NCBI GenBank assembly: GCA_963920635.1
Contig: OY987304.1
Span: 37,758,365 to 37,822,364, forward strand
Length of the DNA: 64,000 nt
Direction: 5' to 3'
Source: Pseudeuparius sepicola
Lineage: Eukaryota; Arthropoda; Insecta; Coleoptera; Anthribidae
Of this stretch, positions 33,935 to 45,839 are shown one piece after another (the stretch's first letter is position 1; every line of letters begins with the position of its first letter). The notes below the pieces were generated by a model that made no database searches, was not told the origin of the DNA, and worked only from the letters and a program-made list of their open reading frames with translations. A program made the translations under genes and the position numbers.

Positions 33935-34649
33935 CGATATTTTTTATTATACCTCTTTGAAAACGGAAACTTAAAACATTTTATCGGCATATTATAATAA
34001 ATTTAATTGACAAAAAATAAACAATGCAGACAATATAGTGTTTGGTATGTATGATGCGTTTCCATGGTTACTCTCAAATTATTTCAAAGGTGCTTTGTTG
34101 TAAATTAGTTATTGTCAGATAAGGTGAATAAAACGTCAAAAATATTACAGAAATGTATCTAAATATTGAAACACGAATTAAAATACAAAATAGGTACATG
34201 TTAAATATCAGAGAGCATATAGAGTTTCTTAAATTTAGTTTACTTAAAGCCATATATTCGGTACTTTTATTCAGCGCACCGAAAGTTTTTCTATGCGCTG
34301 TTTCCGTGCGCTAGCCATAAAAACCCCTGTAATGCCTTGCGGTACGTTTTCGATGGGCCGCCCTGTATATATTCGCTTACCTTGTCAAAGAAGCCAGAGA
34401 CAGACTGGCTCCACCATTTAAGAGGCCATAATTTTGACAAATGTCATCATTACGAGCCTGAAATTCCGTTGTTCAGTGTTTCAGACATTTAACTTAAAAA
34501 AGTTACTCTACATTTGATCCAATAAAATAAATGGTTTTCAAGATAATTCATTCATTTTTATGTAATGTAATTTAATATAAAAAAGCAACGTGTTGCATAA
34601 TTTTTTTTCGGTTTAATATCAAGGAAACGGTTGGATAACTGGATAAAAA

Positions 34650-34850
34650 AATACCAAATTATTAATTAAAAAAAAACTTTCATTTTCGCCTAAACTGGAA
34701 GTAAGGTTCATAAATTCACTACTACCAATGATAAAAAAAAAACGAAATGAGATATCTTAATTCCTTAAAAAAAAGGCTGGTATAGGTCGTTGAAGACTTT
34801 ATTTCTAGGCTCAAATTGAACTTTTCTTTTGCAAATTAAATTATATATTA
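34650..34850 (-). repeat. Flank of the pogo-like element, copy 2 without the insertion
   Basis: It shares TTATTAATTAAAAAAAAAC, GGTTCATAAAT, ACGAAATGAGATATC, GCTGGTATAGGTCGTTGAAG and ACTTTATTTC with 27000-27345, and joins the two sides directly where that copy has about 140 extra bases. Confidence 0.55.
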
Positions 34851-35128
34851 AATACATACATTAAATACATAGAAAACCAATAAATATATATTTTTCTAAA
34901 AAAAACTGCCATGTTTCTTAATTTTTCCTGGCCCACCAGAATTATTTTATCCATCGATCAACCAAGAAGGTAGTAAACTCGGTAGTAAACCAACATCAAA
35001 CCATCTCCAGCCTAAACCAGAAGAAAAAGCAGAATTTGTTGCTAATTGTTAAAGTACTGCTAGATGTTTATAAAAAAATATCGTTCAAATGTGGGGAGTT
35101 TTGAAATTAAAAATTTTAAAAGATTATG

Positions 35129-35326
35129 CTATAAAAGTTTAATAAAAGTATGTTCCAAAAGATAATTTCCTCCATATTTCTCTTCTATGTTTTTTTTCAA
35201 TGAAGAGTTTCTAAACACTCCACTATCATGCACAGAGCCAGTATATCCAATAAAAACGTCTGTTATTTTGGTTCTGTGAACAGCTTGAATCTGAAAGAAA
35301 ATTCTTGTTAGATGATAGCATAGCAT
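35129..35326 (-). pseudogene. PIF/Harbinger transposase fragment
   Basis: On the minus strand it reads FFQIQAVHRTKITDVFIGYT, then GSVHDSGVFRNSSLKK, then YLLEHT. 'FTDVFIGYPGSVHDSRVFRNS' is the hallmark of DDE_Tnp_4 (PIF/Harbinger) transposases, and the D of VHDS is the second catalytic Asp. The normal 'YLLGDxAYP' continuation is mutated and the rest is gone. A CTTTCAG just upstream on this strand could be a transposase splice acceptor. The fragment is dead. Confidence 0.78.
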
Positions 35327-35542
35327 AACAACCAGTAGCCTAACTGGAATTGCTAATCCTTTGATCTTTACTCAATAAATCGACGTATGGAAAAACTCTA
35401 GACAACCCTATTGTACAACAGAACATTTTTATGGTTTAGTATCCGGGAAATCGAAACAAGCTAAAGCGGGGATGCATTTAAAAGATACTTTCGGTCTGAG
35501 GAGCAAAGGGGGCCTGTGGGAGGAGTTCGAATCTCATAAACA

Positions 35543-37327
35543 AGGAGAGCTCGTGTGGCTAGCATACGATGGCAGACATCGGGGCAGACCCTGGGCATAG
35601 AGCGTCGCCACGCATACTCAGATGCAAGGCCGGTTGCCCCATATTTTTAAGAGCGCTGGAGATAATATCTGCTACAAAATAAACCCCTCATCCGGCATCG
35701 CAGCAAATATAGGAGTTCGTTAATATCCAATAGACTTTCAGAGAGGAAGGGGGACTGCATTCCGCGCATTCCTGCCAAGTATCACCAGAGAACAATTGTT
35801 CTCTGGTGATACTTGGCGATGCGAGGAGAGCTCGTGTGGCTAGCATACGATGGCAGACGTCGGGGCAGACCCTGGGCATACAGCGTCGCCACGCATACTC
35901 AGATGCAAGGCCGGTTGCCCCATATTTTTAAGAGCGCTGGAGATAATATCTGCTACAAAATAAACCCCTCATCCGGCATCACAGCAAATATAGGAGTTCG
36001 TTAATATCCAATAGACTTTCAGAGAGGAAGGGGAACTGCATTCCGCGCATTCCTGCCAAGTATCACCAGAGAACAATTGTTCTCTGGTGATACTTGGCGA
36101 TGCGAGGCCGGTTGCCCCATATTTTTAAGAGCGCTGGAGATAATATCTGCTACAAAATAAACCCCTCATCCGGCATCGCAGCAAATATAGGAGTTCGTTA
36201 ATATCCAATAGACTTTCAGAGAGGAAGGGGGACTGCATTCCGCGCATTCCTGCCAAGTATCACCAGAGAACAATTGTTCTCTGGTGATACTTGGCGATGC
36301 GAGGAGAGCTCGTGTGGCTAGCATACGATGGCAGACGTCGGGGCAGACCCTGGGCATACAGCGTCGCCACGCATACTCAGATGCAAGGCCGGTTGCCCCA
36401 TATTTTTAAGAGCGCTGGAGATAATATCTGCTACAAAATAAACCCCTCATCCGGCATCACAGCAAATATAGGAGTTCGTTAATATCCAATAGACTTTCAG
36501 AGAGGAAGGGGGACTGCATTCCGCGCATTCCTGCCAAGTATCACCAGAGAACAATTGTTCTCTGGTGATACTTGGCGATGCGAGGCCGGTTGCCCCATAT
36601 TTTTAAGAGCGCTGGAGATAATATCTGCTACAAAATAAACCCCTCATCCGGCATCGCAGCAAATATAGGAGTTCGTTAATATCCAATAGACTTTCAGAGA
36701 GGAAGGGGGACTGCATTCCGCGCATTCCTGCCAAGTATCACCAGAGAACAATTGTTCTCTGGTGATACTTGGCGATGCGAGGAGAGCTCGTGTGGCTAGC
36801 ATACGATGGCAGACGTCGGGGCAGACCCTGGGCATACAGCGTCGCCACGCATACTCAGATGCAAGGCCGGTTGCCCCATATTTTTAAGAGCACTGGAGAT
36901 AATATCTGCTACAAAATAAACCCCTCATCCGGCATCACAGCAAATATAGGAGTTCGTTAATATCCAATAGACTTTCAGAGAGGAAGGGGGACTGCATTCC
37001 GCGCATTCCTGCCAAGTATCACCAGAGAACAATTGTTCTCTGGTGATACTTGGCGATGCGAGGAGAGCTCGTGTGGCTAGCATACGATGGCAGACGTCGG
37101 GGCAGACCCTGGGCATACAGCGTCGCCACGCATACTCAGATGCAAGGCCGGTTGCCCCATATTTTTAAGAGCGCTGGAGATAATATCTGCTACAAAATAA
37201 ACCCCTCATCCGGCATCGCAGCAAATATAGGAGTTCGTTAATATCCAATAGACTTTCAGAGAGGAAGGGGGACTGCATTCCGCGCATTCCTGCCAAGTAT
37301 CGCCAGAGAACAATTGTTCTCTGGTAT
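35543..37327 (+). repeat. Satellite array: alternating 281-bp and 197-bp units with 44-bp palindromes
   Basis: The near-identical units end at palindromes beginning at 35774, 36055, 36252, 36533, 36730, 37011 and 37292. The spacings are 281, 197, 281, 197, 281, 281 bp. The short unit lacks 84 bp (from GAGAGCTCGTG to GATGCAAG) between the near-identical octamers GATGCGAG and GATGCAAG. Each complete palindrome has perfect 22-bp arms meeting at CAATTG with no loop; the last copy is truncated. Open frames of 63 codons on both strands simply repeat with the unit. Identity between units is very high, so amplification is recent. Confidence 0.95.
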
Positions 37328-37499
37328 CACCTTATTGCGGCTGAGCTTTATGAGCAGAGTTAATTAAATTTATTTTATTATAGGTATAATATGGCCTTTC
37401 GCCATACATATATCGCACCGTATCACTCATGTCGGAACTAAATTACGCACAAAGTCTGAAAATATACGAGTTTAGTTAAAAACACTTCGTAAGGTAGGT

Positions 37500-37700
37500 G
37501 GTCTCCAGGAATACTTTCATCCCCTCGCTTTCCACTTATTCACCCCCTCCGAAAACAAGCCCTTTCACCCTGTCCCAGGAGAATTTGAGTTAAGTTAGGC
37601 ATCTCGGGTGTCTCCTTTCGCGTTTCCAACTTCCAAAATACTAATTCGGGAGCGCCAAGACTGCGCGTTTATAACGAGATTCATCCCTTATGTTCGTGAT
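37500..37700 (+). repeat. Repeat family R5, copy 1
   Basis: TTAGGCATCTCGGGTGTCTC, TTTCGCGTTTCCAAC, AATTCGGGAGCGCCAAGAC and TGCGCGTTTATA recur as diverged phrases at 43776-43965. It is non-coding and unclassified. Confidence 0.5.
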
Positions 37701-38270
37701 TCTAGACCAATTTTTTTATAAACAAACCCTTTTTTGAAATCATCACTAAAGAGTCTCAAAATAAGTGGCGGCTCATGGGTCAATGCACCGGGGGGGCTAC
37801 GTTTTGGAAATAAAAAAGAATACACTACAATAAAAAAAAAGGTGGGTATCTACTTCCAACATGGGCTTTTTATTTTTTGTTTTTAGTAGTAGCTATAGTA
37901 CCTAACTACGTATTTTTGCATAATTGATATAAAAAGTGTATAAAACAATAATTCACCTTTTTTCTCCCGTTTTTTAAGAAGTTAATAACGCAGAATCCGT
38001 AGGTAATTCCTACTAAAAAATATACGCCGAAGTAGGTACTTACCCTTTTTCAATGTTTATTATATAAAAATAAATAGATAGTAAATAGACCTACGTAAAA
38101 ACTTCGGTAAAAAACTTTTAGTTAATATTCAAAACTCACCTTTGTTTTGAAGCTTTGAAGTAGTTAATGCAGGTACGGGTACGGAATTATTGTTTTTAAT
38201 TTTTTATATTGTACCCTGGCACTGTCTAACGCTAACACACTAAAACTTATTAATGTATATATTTTATAAA

Positions 38271-39346
38271 TGACAATAAGGATGTAAGATTAGCGAGTGT
38301 AAATGTAACAATTACAAGAAAAGGTGATAATGGGCAAACACTCAAAGTTGACAAAAAGAAAAAGCTAGTAACCGCATACACGTGTTTCATGCTATTTGGC
38401 AATCATCAGTACGGTGTAACATTAACCAAATCAAAAGATAGGCATGATTTGGGAAGCAACAAATGAAGTCCAGGCAGGAGTCAACAGCACATTTGCAGCT
38501 TCAGTCAGCACATCCCCTATTTTGGGGATGACAATAAGGATGTAAGATTAGCGAGTGTAAATGTAACAATTACAAGAAAAGGTGATAATGGGCAAACACT
38601 CAAAGTTGACAAAAAGAAAAAGCTAGTAACCGCATACACGTGTTTCATGCTATTTGGCAATCATCAGTACGGTGTAACATTAACCAAATCAAAAGATAGG
38701 CATGATTTGGGAAGCAACAAATGAAGTCCAGGCAGGAGTCAACAGCACATTTGCAGCTTCAGTCAGCACATCCCCTATTTTGGGGCTTGTACTAACATCG
38801 CCACGGAGGCTACTAAAGCGACCTGCGTGACTGAAGCTGCAAATGTGCTGTTGACTCCTGCCTGGACTTCATTTGTTGCTTCCCAAATCATGCCTATCTT
38901 TTGATTTGGTTAATGTTACACCGTACTGATGATTGCCAAATAGCATGAAACACGTGTATGCGGTTACTAGCTTTTTCTTTTTGTCAACTTTGAGTGTTTG
39001 CCCATTATCACCTTTTCTTGTAATTGTTACATTTACACTCGCTAATCTTACATCCTTATTGTCATTGTATCTTGGGTTATGAAGATTTCCACGCAGGTCG
39101 CTTTAGTAGCCTCCGTGGCGATGTTAGTACAAGCCCCAAAATAGGGGATGTGCTGACTGAAGCTGCAAATGTGCTGTTGACTCCTGCCTGGACTTCATTT
39201 GTTGCTTCCCAAATCATGCCTATCTTTTGATTTGGTTAATGTTACACCGTACTGATGATTGCCAAATAGCATGAAACACGTGTATGCGGTTACTAGCTTT
39301 TTCTTTTTGTCAACTTTGAGTGTTTGCCCATTATCACCTTTTCTTG
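38271..39346. repeat. Head-to-head repeat array (two direct plus two inverted copies)
   Basis: Unit A (258 bp, TGACAATAAGGATGTAAG to CCCTATTTTGGGG) occurs at 38271-38528 and directly again at 38529-38785. A 44-bp linker (38786-38829) follows. An inverted copy missing its outer edge runs 38830-39064. Then come 25 unique bases, the inverted linker (39090-39133) and another inverted copy (39134-39346). Copies are nearly identical. TTTTATAAATG flanks both sides. No coding frame with a known domain is present. Confidence 0.9.
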
Positions 39347-39359
39347 TTATTTTATAAAT

Positions 39360-39420
39360 GTATATATTTTAAAAATATATAATATATATTTTAATTAATT
39401 ATATATTTTATAAATATTCT
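39360..39420. repeat. AT microsatellite-like tract
   Basis: TATATATTTTAAAAATATAT and variants form a low-complexity A/T stretch right after the head-to-head array. Confidence 0.7.
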
Positions 39421-39859
39421 ACAAGTCTTTATTTACCGACACCATTGCTAACGAATTAAGGCTTTTATCATTCATGGAATTTCTTAAAAATGTCTTTATT
39501 CCCTTGAAGGCAATGCCAACCTTGCCCAGAAATGCTAGTTCTGTAGAAAGACAAGCTTTGTAATTTTTTTATTTTTCATACATATGTTTTAAATCCTTGA
39601 ATTCTAGCCCATGTCTTTATAAAACAGTAAACAGGGAAAACAAAACAATGCATTTAATTTCTCGCATCCATATATCCGCTTGTTTTTGTCGTATATATTT
39701 CTAGAAAAGTATCGCCTAAAATTGCGACCTACAGCTTTTACTGGTTAAGATAATTGTAAATCTGGAGTTGGTCTCCCAAGAGTTTTTATTTCAGCTCTCC
39801 CTGTCAATGAAAGACTTAAAAAGTTACCTTTCAAAATATCCTGTATCCTGTACACTATA

Positions 39860-41311
39860 CAGTGTGTCCCGCTTTTCATGAATACACCCCAATATCTCAG
39901 TTATTAATAAAGATATTTTCTTGAAATTTTGGTGGTAATTGTATGTTAGAAAAATGAAGTATTTGGCAAAGTGAACATTTTTATTTGCCATTGGCGTGCG
40001 ATGTTGGAGGGGTAAAAAAAGGCTTTTTTCGGAAAATGATATTATGGCTTATATTTTAGGTAACTGTTTCTATCGGATTTAGAATCAGCATCCCCAAAAA
40101 CCCCTTAATTCATATTTTCAAAATCTCAAGAGCCGATTTTAGCAGAAAAAAAGTCTTGCTTCAATAAATTTTTTATTTGTAACTGCGCTAACAAAATTAC
40201 ATTATTTTAGGTTCTTGTGTTTTCGACATAACTACCTTCTAAAACAATACACTTTTCAACATTCACTTTTCTTAAAGTTTGGTGAGTAATTTCCTGACAC
40301 GCTTGCCTAATTCTAATGCAAAGATCCTCTCTATTACGCGGCCGAATAGAATAACTTTATTTTTCAAGTGCCCCCACAGAAAAAAGTCACAAGGGGCAAT
40401 ATCCGGCGATCTGGGAGGCCATGGTTCTAAAGGAGAATTTCTACCTATCCATTTCATAGAGAAAGTTGCAGTTAAAAAGTTCCTAACTATCATAGAATTA
40501 TGTTATTAAGTTTTGTCTCTGTGCTAAAGGCAATTCCATGAGAAAATCATAAAAATCATTTAGTAAAAAATGTAGAAAATTTTGTCCGGTCAAGTTATCC
40601 AGGACAAAAGGGCCAACAATTAGTTCGTTAAATATGCCACACCACACGTTAACTTTCTCACTGTACTGGTTTTTATAATTAATTACCCAATTCGGATCTT
40701 CAGCTGCACAAAACCTACAATTTTGACTAGATACCACACCGTTTGTCGTAAACGTTGCCTCGTCAGTAAACATAATGTTCTTTAGAAAAAGTCTGTCGTT
40801 AAGATAGGTAGTTACCTTGCAACCATAAGCAAAATTCAAACCGCCGTTCAAAATCACCATTTAACAGAGTATGTAAATGCCCTAATCCTATTGCGTTTCA
40901 AACACCTCCATACTTTGTTTTTCGTTAAATTCAGTATCCTCGCAACTGCCCTTATACTACCATTTGGGCTGTTTCAAAATTCTGCTAAGATACGTTCGTC
41001 GTCTGGATAATGTCTTTGATTTAAATTGTACCTTCTTGGTCTTGCCTTGAAAACCGCTCCAGCCAAAGGGTTTTTGGGGATGCTGATTCTAAATGCGATA
41101 GAAACAGTTACCTAAAATAAGCCCTAATATCATTTTCCGAAAAAAAAAGGCTTTTTTATCCCTCCAACACCACACGCCAATGGTAAATAAAAATGTTCAC
41201 TATGCCAAATACTTTATTTTTCCAACATACAATTACCACCAAAATGTCAAGAAAATATCTTTATTAATAACTGAGATATTAGGGTGTATTCATGAAAATC
41301 GGGACACACTG
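39860..41311 (-). mobile_element. Mariner-like DNA transposon, complete ends, dead transposase
   Basis: It is 1452 bp with ends CAGTGTGTCCCGCTTTTCAT and its complement, flanked by TA (39858-39859 and 41312-41313). The inverted repeats extend about 240 bp inward (GGCAAAGTGAACATTTTTAT, GATGCTGATTCTAAAT and mates). The transposase is encoded on the minus strand. Both ends and the TA duplication are intact while the coding region is broken. Confidence 0.92.
40272..41047 (-). pseudogene. Mariner-like DD34D transposase, lacking the second catalytic Asp
   Basis: Minus-strand reading from about 41047 gives RRYNLNQRHYPDDERILAEF and SIRAVARILNLTKNKVWRCL, the helix-turn-helix N-terminus, with stops. 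From 40860 it gives FTDEATFTTNGV (first Asp), PNWVINYKN, VNVWCGIF and LAQRQNLIT. The usual QHDGAPxH block with the second Asp should follow. Instead a stop and frameshift occur at 40493-40509, and the frame resumes at VRNFLTATF, WIGRNSP, WPPRSPDIAPCDFFLWGHLK (third Asp). A short deletion has therefore removed the middle catalytic residue. The family resembles the insect transposases with a C-terminal SPDLTPCDFFLWG motif. Confidence 0.88.
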
Positions 41312-41653
41312 TATATTTCTATTTGCTATTTTACACAACGCGTGTCGACCGGATCCGCGTTCGCGTAAAAACAGGCAGAGACGGGCCGCGGGTATGTCGC
41401 GGGCGTAACGATACTAAATAATAGACTCGAAACTCGGGCAATAGGTATAGACTAGGAGCCCCTCATTTACTTGAAATAGTGGCGGGAGAAGCAGAGTTGG
41501 CCCGAGAGCAGTCCGCGTCTTGCCCCCTCCCGCCCCTTCACGGATCTCTCGCCTCCTCTATTGCGTAATGTAATTAATAGTGTAGCATAGTGGCGGCAGT
41601 GCCCAATTCAACGTGTAGGTACTTCGAGCTGCGCTGTTCAGATAAGAGAGTGA

Positions 41654-41696
41654 CAAGAGAGAGAGAGAAGAGAGAGAGAGAGAGAAGAGAGAGAGA
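41654..41696 (+). repeat. GA-rich microsatellite
   Basis: A run of (GA)n is broken by occasional AAGA steps. It is low complexity. Confidence 0.95.
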
Positions 41697-41759
41697 CCGG
41701 ACGTAGACTCATTGCAAGTACGATACACCGCAGGGTGCTTCCAAGCATTCTTGAGGAAT

Positions 41760-42050
41760 GTCTAGTTAAATGTTAAATTACCCGAAGTAAAAGATACAAT
41801 TTGCAGACGCGGAACTAAATTATTTTTCCGCCACTGCTCAAAATCGTCATTAGAAGCTAAGAAGTCGGCACTAAAGTTAGTCATCATTGCACGATTTGTT
41901 TCTTTAAGTTGACCTTGGCGAAATTTAGCTACCAAATGTCGTACAGGCCCGTCGTCCGTCAAACATGGCCAGATATTCAAAACCCGACCAACAAACGATC
42001 ATTTAAATTTCCAACCTCACTGCGGAATTGTCCCTTGTAACAACAGTTCA
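41760..42050 (-). repeat. Repeat family R1, copy 2
   Basis: On the minus strand it carries GGTCGGGTTTTGAATATCTG, GACGGACGACGGGCCTG and TAAATTTCGCCAAGGTCAAC, in the same order as the R1 tail at 11170-11310. The hairpin head is not evident. Confidence 0.6.
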
Positions 42051-42714
42051 GTCGGTTATATTTGAAAAGTGAATATTCTTGATGTGCGTGCGAAGGCGTT
42101 CTCGAAATTTCATTTTCCGAAGGCTCCGTGATTTTTTTTATTTTATAAACAATATTATATATTATTATTACGTTAAGAATCCTGCTAAAAATAGCTATTT
42201 AAAAAATTACAAAAACAACACAAATTATTCATTCTGAGTTATTGAAAATATGATCAGTTTTGCGCAAAATCTGCTCATGAATAACTTTTAAGAAAGATAT
42301 TTAATTGCTCAGATTGTCCAATTTTTCGTTAGGTGTAAATTTGTGGAACTTTTCTAAAAATCTACCTAAAATTAATGCTTCGTATCTACGCCTTTGCATA
42401 ATAAATCTTATTGTTATAAAATATAATATAATATAAAGATTGGCACTGCGGTAAATTAATAATAAATTAGGAGTTCAATGTTGAATACCTCGAGGTACCC
42501 TACTAGGGCCTTTGTTATAAAATCTATGTCAATTCGGTGTATTTACTTGAAGATTCAAGAGAGATAATTTTATTCGAGGACGATACTGAAAATCTTTATA
42601 AATGCAATTCTCGCGAAAATCTGAAAGTTAAGGCAGAAAACCATTTAGATACCTACTTGAAATTATTAGGTAAGTGATCCAATCAGAAACAATCATCTAT
42701 TAACTTCGATAAAA

Positions 42715-43165
42715 GTTTCTCAAAATCGGCATTAAAAGCTCAGAAATCGGCAAGTAGCCCATTATTGTACGATTTTTTCAATAAGTAGGCCTTGGCGAGA
42801 CGTAAACTTCAAACGTCAGACACGGAGCCGTCCCCCGTCAATAGTGACCAAATATTCGAAACCAGGCCAATAAAGACCCATTTCACTTTTCGTATACATT
42901 GTTACCTATACCAATTGTTACCTATAGCTGCGCAATCGTTCAGTATACATTTAGTAGGTTTGAATATCAATCTATTTTTTATGGATGCTGCACAACAGGC
43001 AGCATTTTGGAGTTTCCGTTAGCAAGCGCCGTGCCTCGTCATACTGGATCTAGGTAGAGCGATCGTCAAAGCCAAGCAACGCTGCGCGCAGTCCCGAGGC
43101 CTCGGCAACTAAATTCCACATGAAACATAAAAAGTTGAACTTCAGTGCTTTGGTAGGTACATGAA
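42715..43165 (-). repeat. Repeat family R1, copy 3, with hairpin half
   Basis: On the minus strand: AAGCACTGAAGTTCAACTTT, GAGGCCTCGGGACTGCGCGC, GTTGCTTGGCTTTGACGATC, GCCTGGTTTCGAATATTTGG and GCCAAGGCCTACTTATTG. It matches copy 4 (45840-46450) across nearly the whole length. One arm of the head hairpin is lost. Confidence 0.75.
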
Positions 43166-43775
43166 TAACTATTGATTATAAAATTCAGTAAATCCTTACG
43201 TGTGTGCCTTCAGTACCTTATCAACTGGTTGGCAGTGGTTGGGGCTTTGTAACCGCATGTTGCAGCATGCTTCCCGAGAGCAGAAACCTGATTCAGAAAA
43301 CAATCGCGTTTATTGCCTGTGCGATCCGACCTTACTTCCTTTGTGTGATTCCATGTCTATCAGATTTCCAAAATTTTCACAAACCTAATCATCACGCAAA
43401 CCTTCCAGAGCTTCGTTCTTTTTGCATTGTACGGATTGCACTTAACATTTATTAAGAGAAGTGGAAACTTCCTTACATAATAATTGCCGATTTATAACAG
43501 CAGTGCAACAAGAGTGGGGATATCATTAATCTTTTGGAATTAAATAAATTCAAGCAAGGTTTCTGATTTGCAAACCAAGTTAATTCGCGCCGGAAAAAGC
43601 TTAACTGTGATTGGATGATTTATGAGATCTATGAAGAAGAAAGTGTATCGATCCACTTAACTGGTATTATGGCCTACTTAACCATTCTGTAGATTGCAAA
43701 GAAAATATCAACACAACACACACATTTTGGATAATAATATGAAAAATGTTGCAAATACTTTCATATTTTCTGTTT

Positions 43776-43965
43776 CCCCTTGTTTCCGAAACAAAGCTTT
43801 TCCCCCGCCCGCAGAGAGGAAACTTGGCTGAAGTCGGCCATCTCGGGTGCCTCGTTCCGCTTCGCCCACCGAAATCTTAATCTGGAAGTGCTCTCGTCGT
43901 TATTAAAACTGCGCGTGTATATCACCCAGCGATGACTCCCCTGCGGCAGCGGCCCCCTTAAAAAT
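43776..43965 (+). repeat. Repeat family R5, copy 2
   Basis: GTCGGCCATCTCGGGTGCCTC, TTCCGCTTCGCCCACC, AATCTGGAAGTGCTCTCG and ACTGCGCGTGTATA correspond in order to 37500-37700. Confidence 0.5.
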
Positions 43966-44289
43966 TCACTTGTAATAAAATGCGCGCGCCCAGGGCCGCA
44001 TCAAGTAACACAAACGGATGCGGCAGTAAGTTTGAGAAATACTCAAGACTCGAATCAGACCACCCCTTTCCAAAATACATAAAAAGCACTCCTCAAAAGA
44101 TATATACTATATTATTCGTTAATCAGAAACGATATTTTTGGATAATTTAAAATTGGTGAAGCAGTAGACAGTTCTTCAACAGGAGGTAATCAGGGAATCG
44201 TGATTTAAAGAATCAACATATACAAACAAAATAGAAATTAATACTGGTAAATGGGGAGTAAAATAATAATCTCATCCTCACAATATCAA

Positions 44290-45800
44290 CAGTAAACTGG
44301 GAGTACCTACCCCCAGAAGCAACCATGTGATTGTTCAGGGGAGGGGTGGCAATTACTATTATTTAGGCTTGATTGCCATTTGCGACTAGGGCGGACTTTT
44401 TCCGATAGAGGCAGGATAGCATTCGCTGAAGTTCTGCGGAAACCCTAGAAAACCGTTATAATCCCGGCGAGTGTAAGACGATTAGTATAAAGCACATTTA
44501 TAAAGCTCTTATAAGCAGCAATGCCGTGAATTTCAAGTATGCATAGGGAAACATCTATTATTATACTTAGCAAAAATATTCACATGCCCATTGACATCCC
44601 CAACCATAACATTTTGAAGTGATTGGAAAGGATATAGGCGCTCAACAATAGTTAAACAGAGATGGAAGTAGGCGTCCGATATCTAAATCCCGTGAAATAT
44701 TACTAACACCATTATAGGCAAAGTTTATAAGGGTAACTGCAAACCTTATAGAACCAAATTTAACACTGAAAGGAGCCGGGTTGTATAAGTAGGTTATATA
44801 AAGGTGATGGAAACATTTACTCCACTATTGGTTATATACTTTAAAGTCGTATAACGGTACTAAAATAGGTGCTGGTGACCTTTATAAATACATTTTGCCC
44901 AGCACTCTTGGCCACCAGAGTTGTTTGACGTCGAATAGAACCAAGGTCGACCGAAAGCAGAAAAACATGAAGTGCAAATACTTCGCAATGCTTTCATACA
45001 CACGTTAATGGTAACAGATTAAAAACTGATTGTGCAAAGTGTAAGACAAAAAGCTACATAATTATGTATATTATGAGGCATTAACTGCGTCGTAAAAATG
45101 TTCTTACATTATCATGCCGCCGGGCGGTAGTTCTGTTATTATTATTTGGAAAAGAAAAATAATATTTTAAAGATCCAATCAAATATTTTTCTTCTTATCG
45201 ATCTCCTGATTTCATATTCCTAAATCCTACCCATCTGCCTAAACTAGGTATGGAAATCAAGAAGCCAGTAGGCTTCAAAATATGATGTTCACTAATTATT
45301 ATCTCTGGTATTTATCACAAAATTAAATTCACATTAAACACGAATGTGGGTGTATGGTGTAGGATGTAGGATAATTCGCTTTATTATAATATAATTCACC
45401 TTTCGGCTTTTCGTTTGTTATTTATAAGCACGAACGCCCACTATCCTCAACTCTCGATGAAATATAACGTGAATACCTACCCCGTCCTCCTGCCACCTGG
45501 AGGAGGGTTTATTAAAATCTACCTCAGAGGAATTTTTGCAACTGACCCTTTTGAGAAAGGGGAACGATTAGCAATGATGCGCTTCTCGAAGACGCAATGA
45601 AAGGTGAAACTATAATGCGCTTATGTAGGCAATTCGAACCGCACAGTAAAATAAAAGTAAATATTTTAATTATTAGATTAGGTAGGTATTTGCTTTGTAA
45701 ACATCCTTTCCAACCCTGTGTAATCGATAAAAAAACAAATGTTATTGTCTCTAGGGATTACAGGCTACTTAGCTCTTTCCCTGATTTTGTTCTTTGGGAA
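44290..45800 (+). repeat. Repeat family R2, block 1 (segments C, A, B)
   Basis: Segment C (44300-44390) contains GGGAGTACCT and GGGGTGGCAATTACTATTAT. Segment A (45300-45420) contains GGTGTAGGAT and AATTCGCTTTATTA. Segment B (45480-45790) contains CCTCCTGCCACCTGGAGG, AATTTTTGCAACTGACCC, GACGCAATGAAAGGTGAAAC and ATCGATAAAAAAACAAATG. All three recur at 51.1-52.5 kb, and B again at 53.75 kb. Short open frames here (61-68 codons) are part of the repeat and are not called. Confidence 0.65.
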
Positions 45801-45839
45801 TGATTTGGGATAGGACGGTCCAATTATTTATAGATAATA

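Noticed and set aside
34345..34380. GGGCCGCCCTGTATA transposon-like right end
   Set aside because: No convincing left partner could be located upstream.
35688..37241. Repeated 63-codon open frames on both strands of the satellite
   Set aside because: They recur only because the satellite unit repeats, overlap one another on opposite strands, and show no domain or coding bias.
35543..37327. CRISPR-like regular spacing
   Set aside because: Units are 197-281 bp and repeat throughout with no variable spacers, in a eukaryotic intron.
40279..40509. 76-codon + strand frame over the mariner element
   Set aside because: It is the antisense shadow of the transposase C-terminus.
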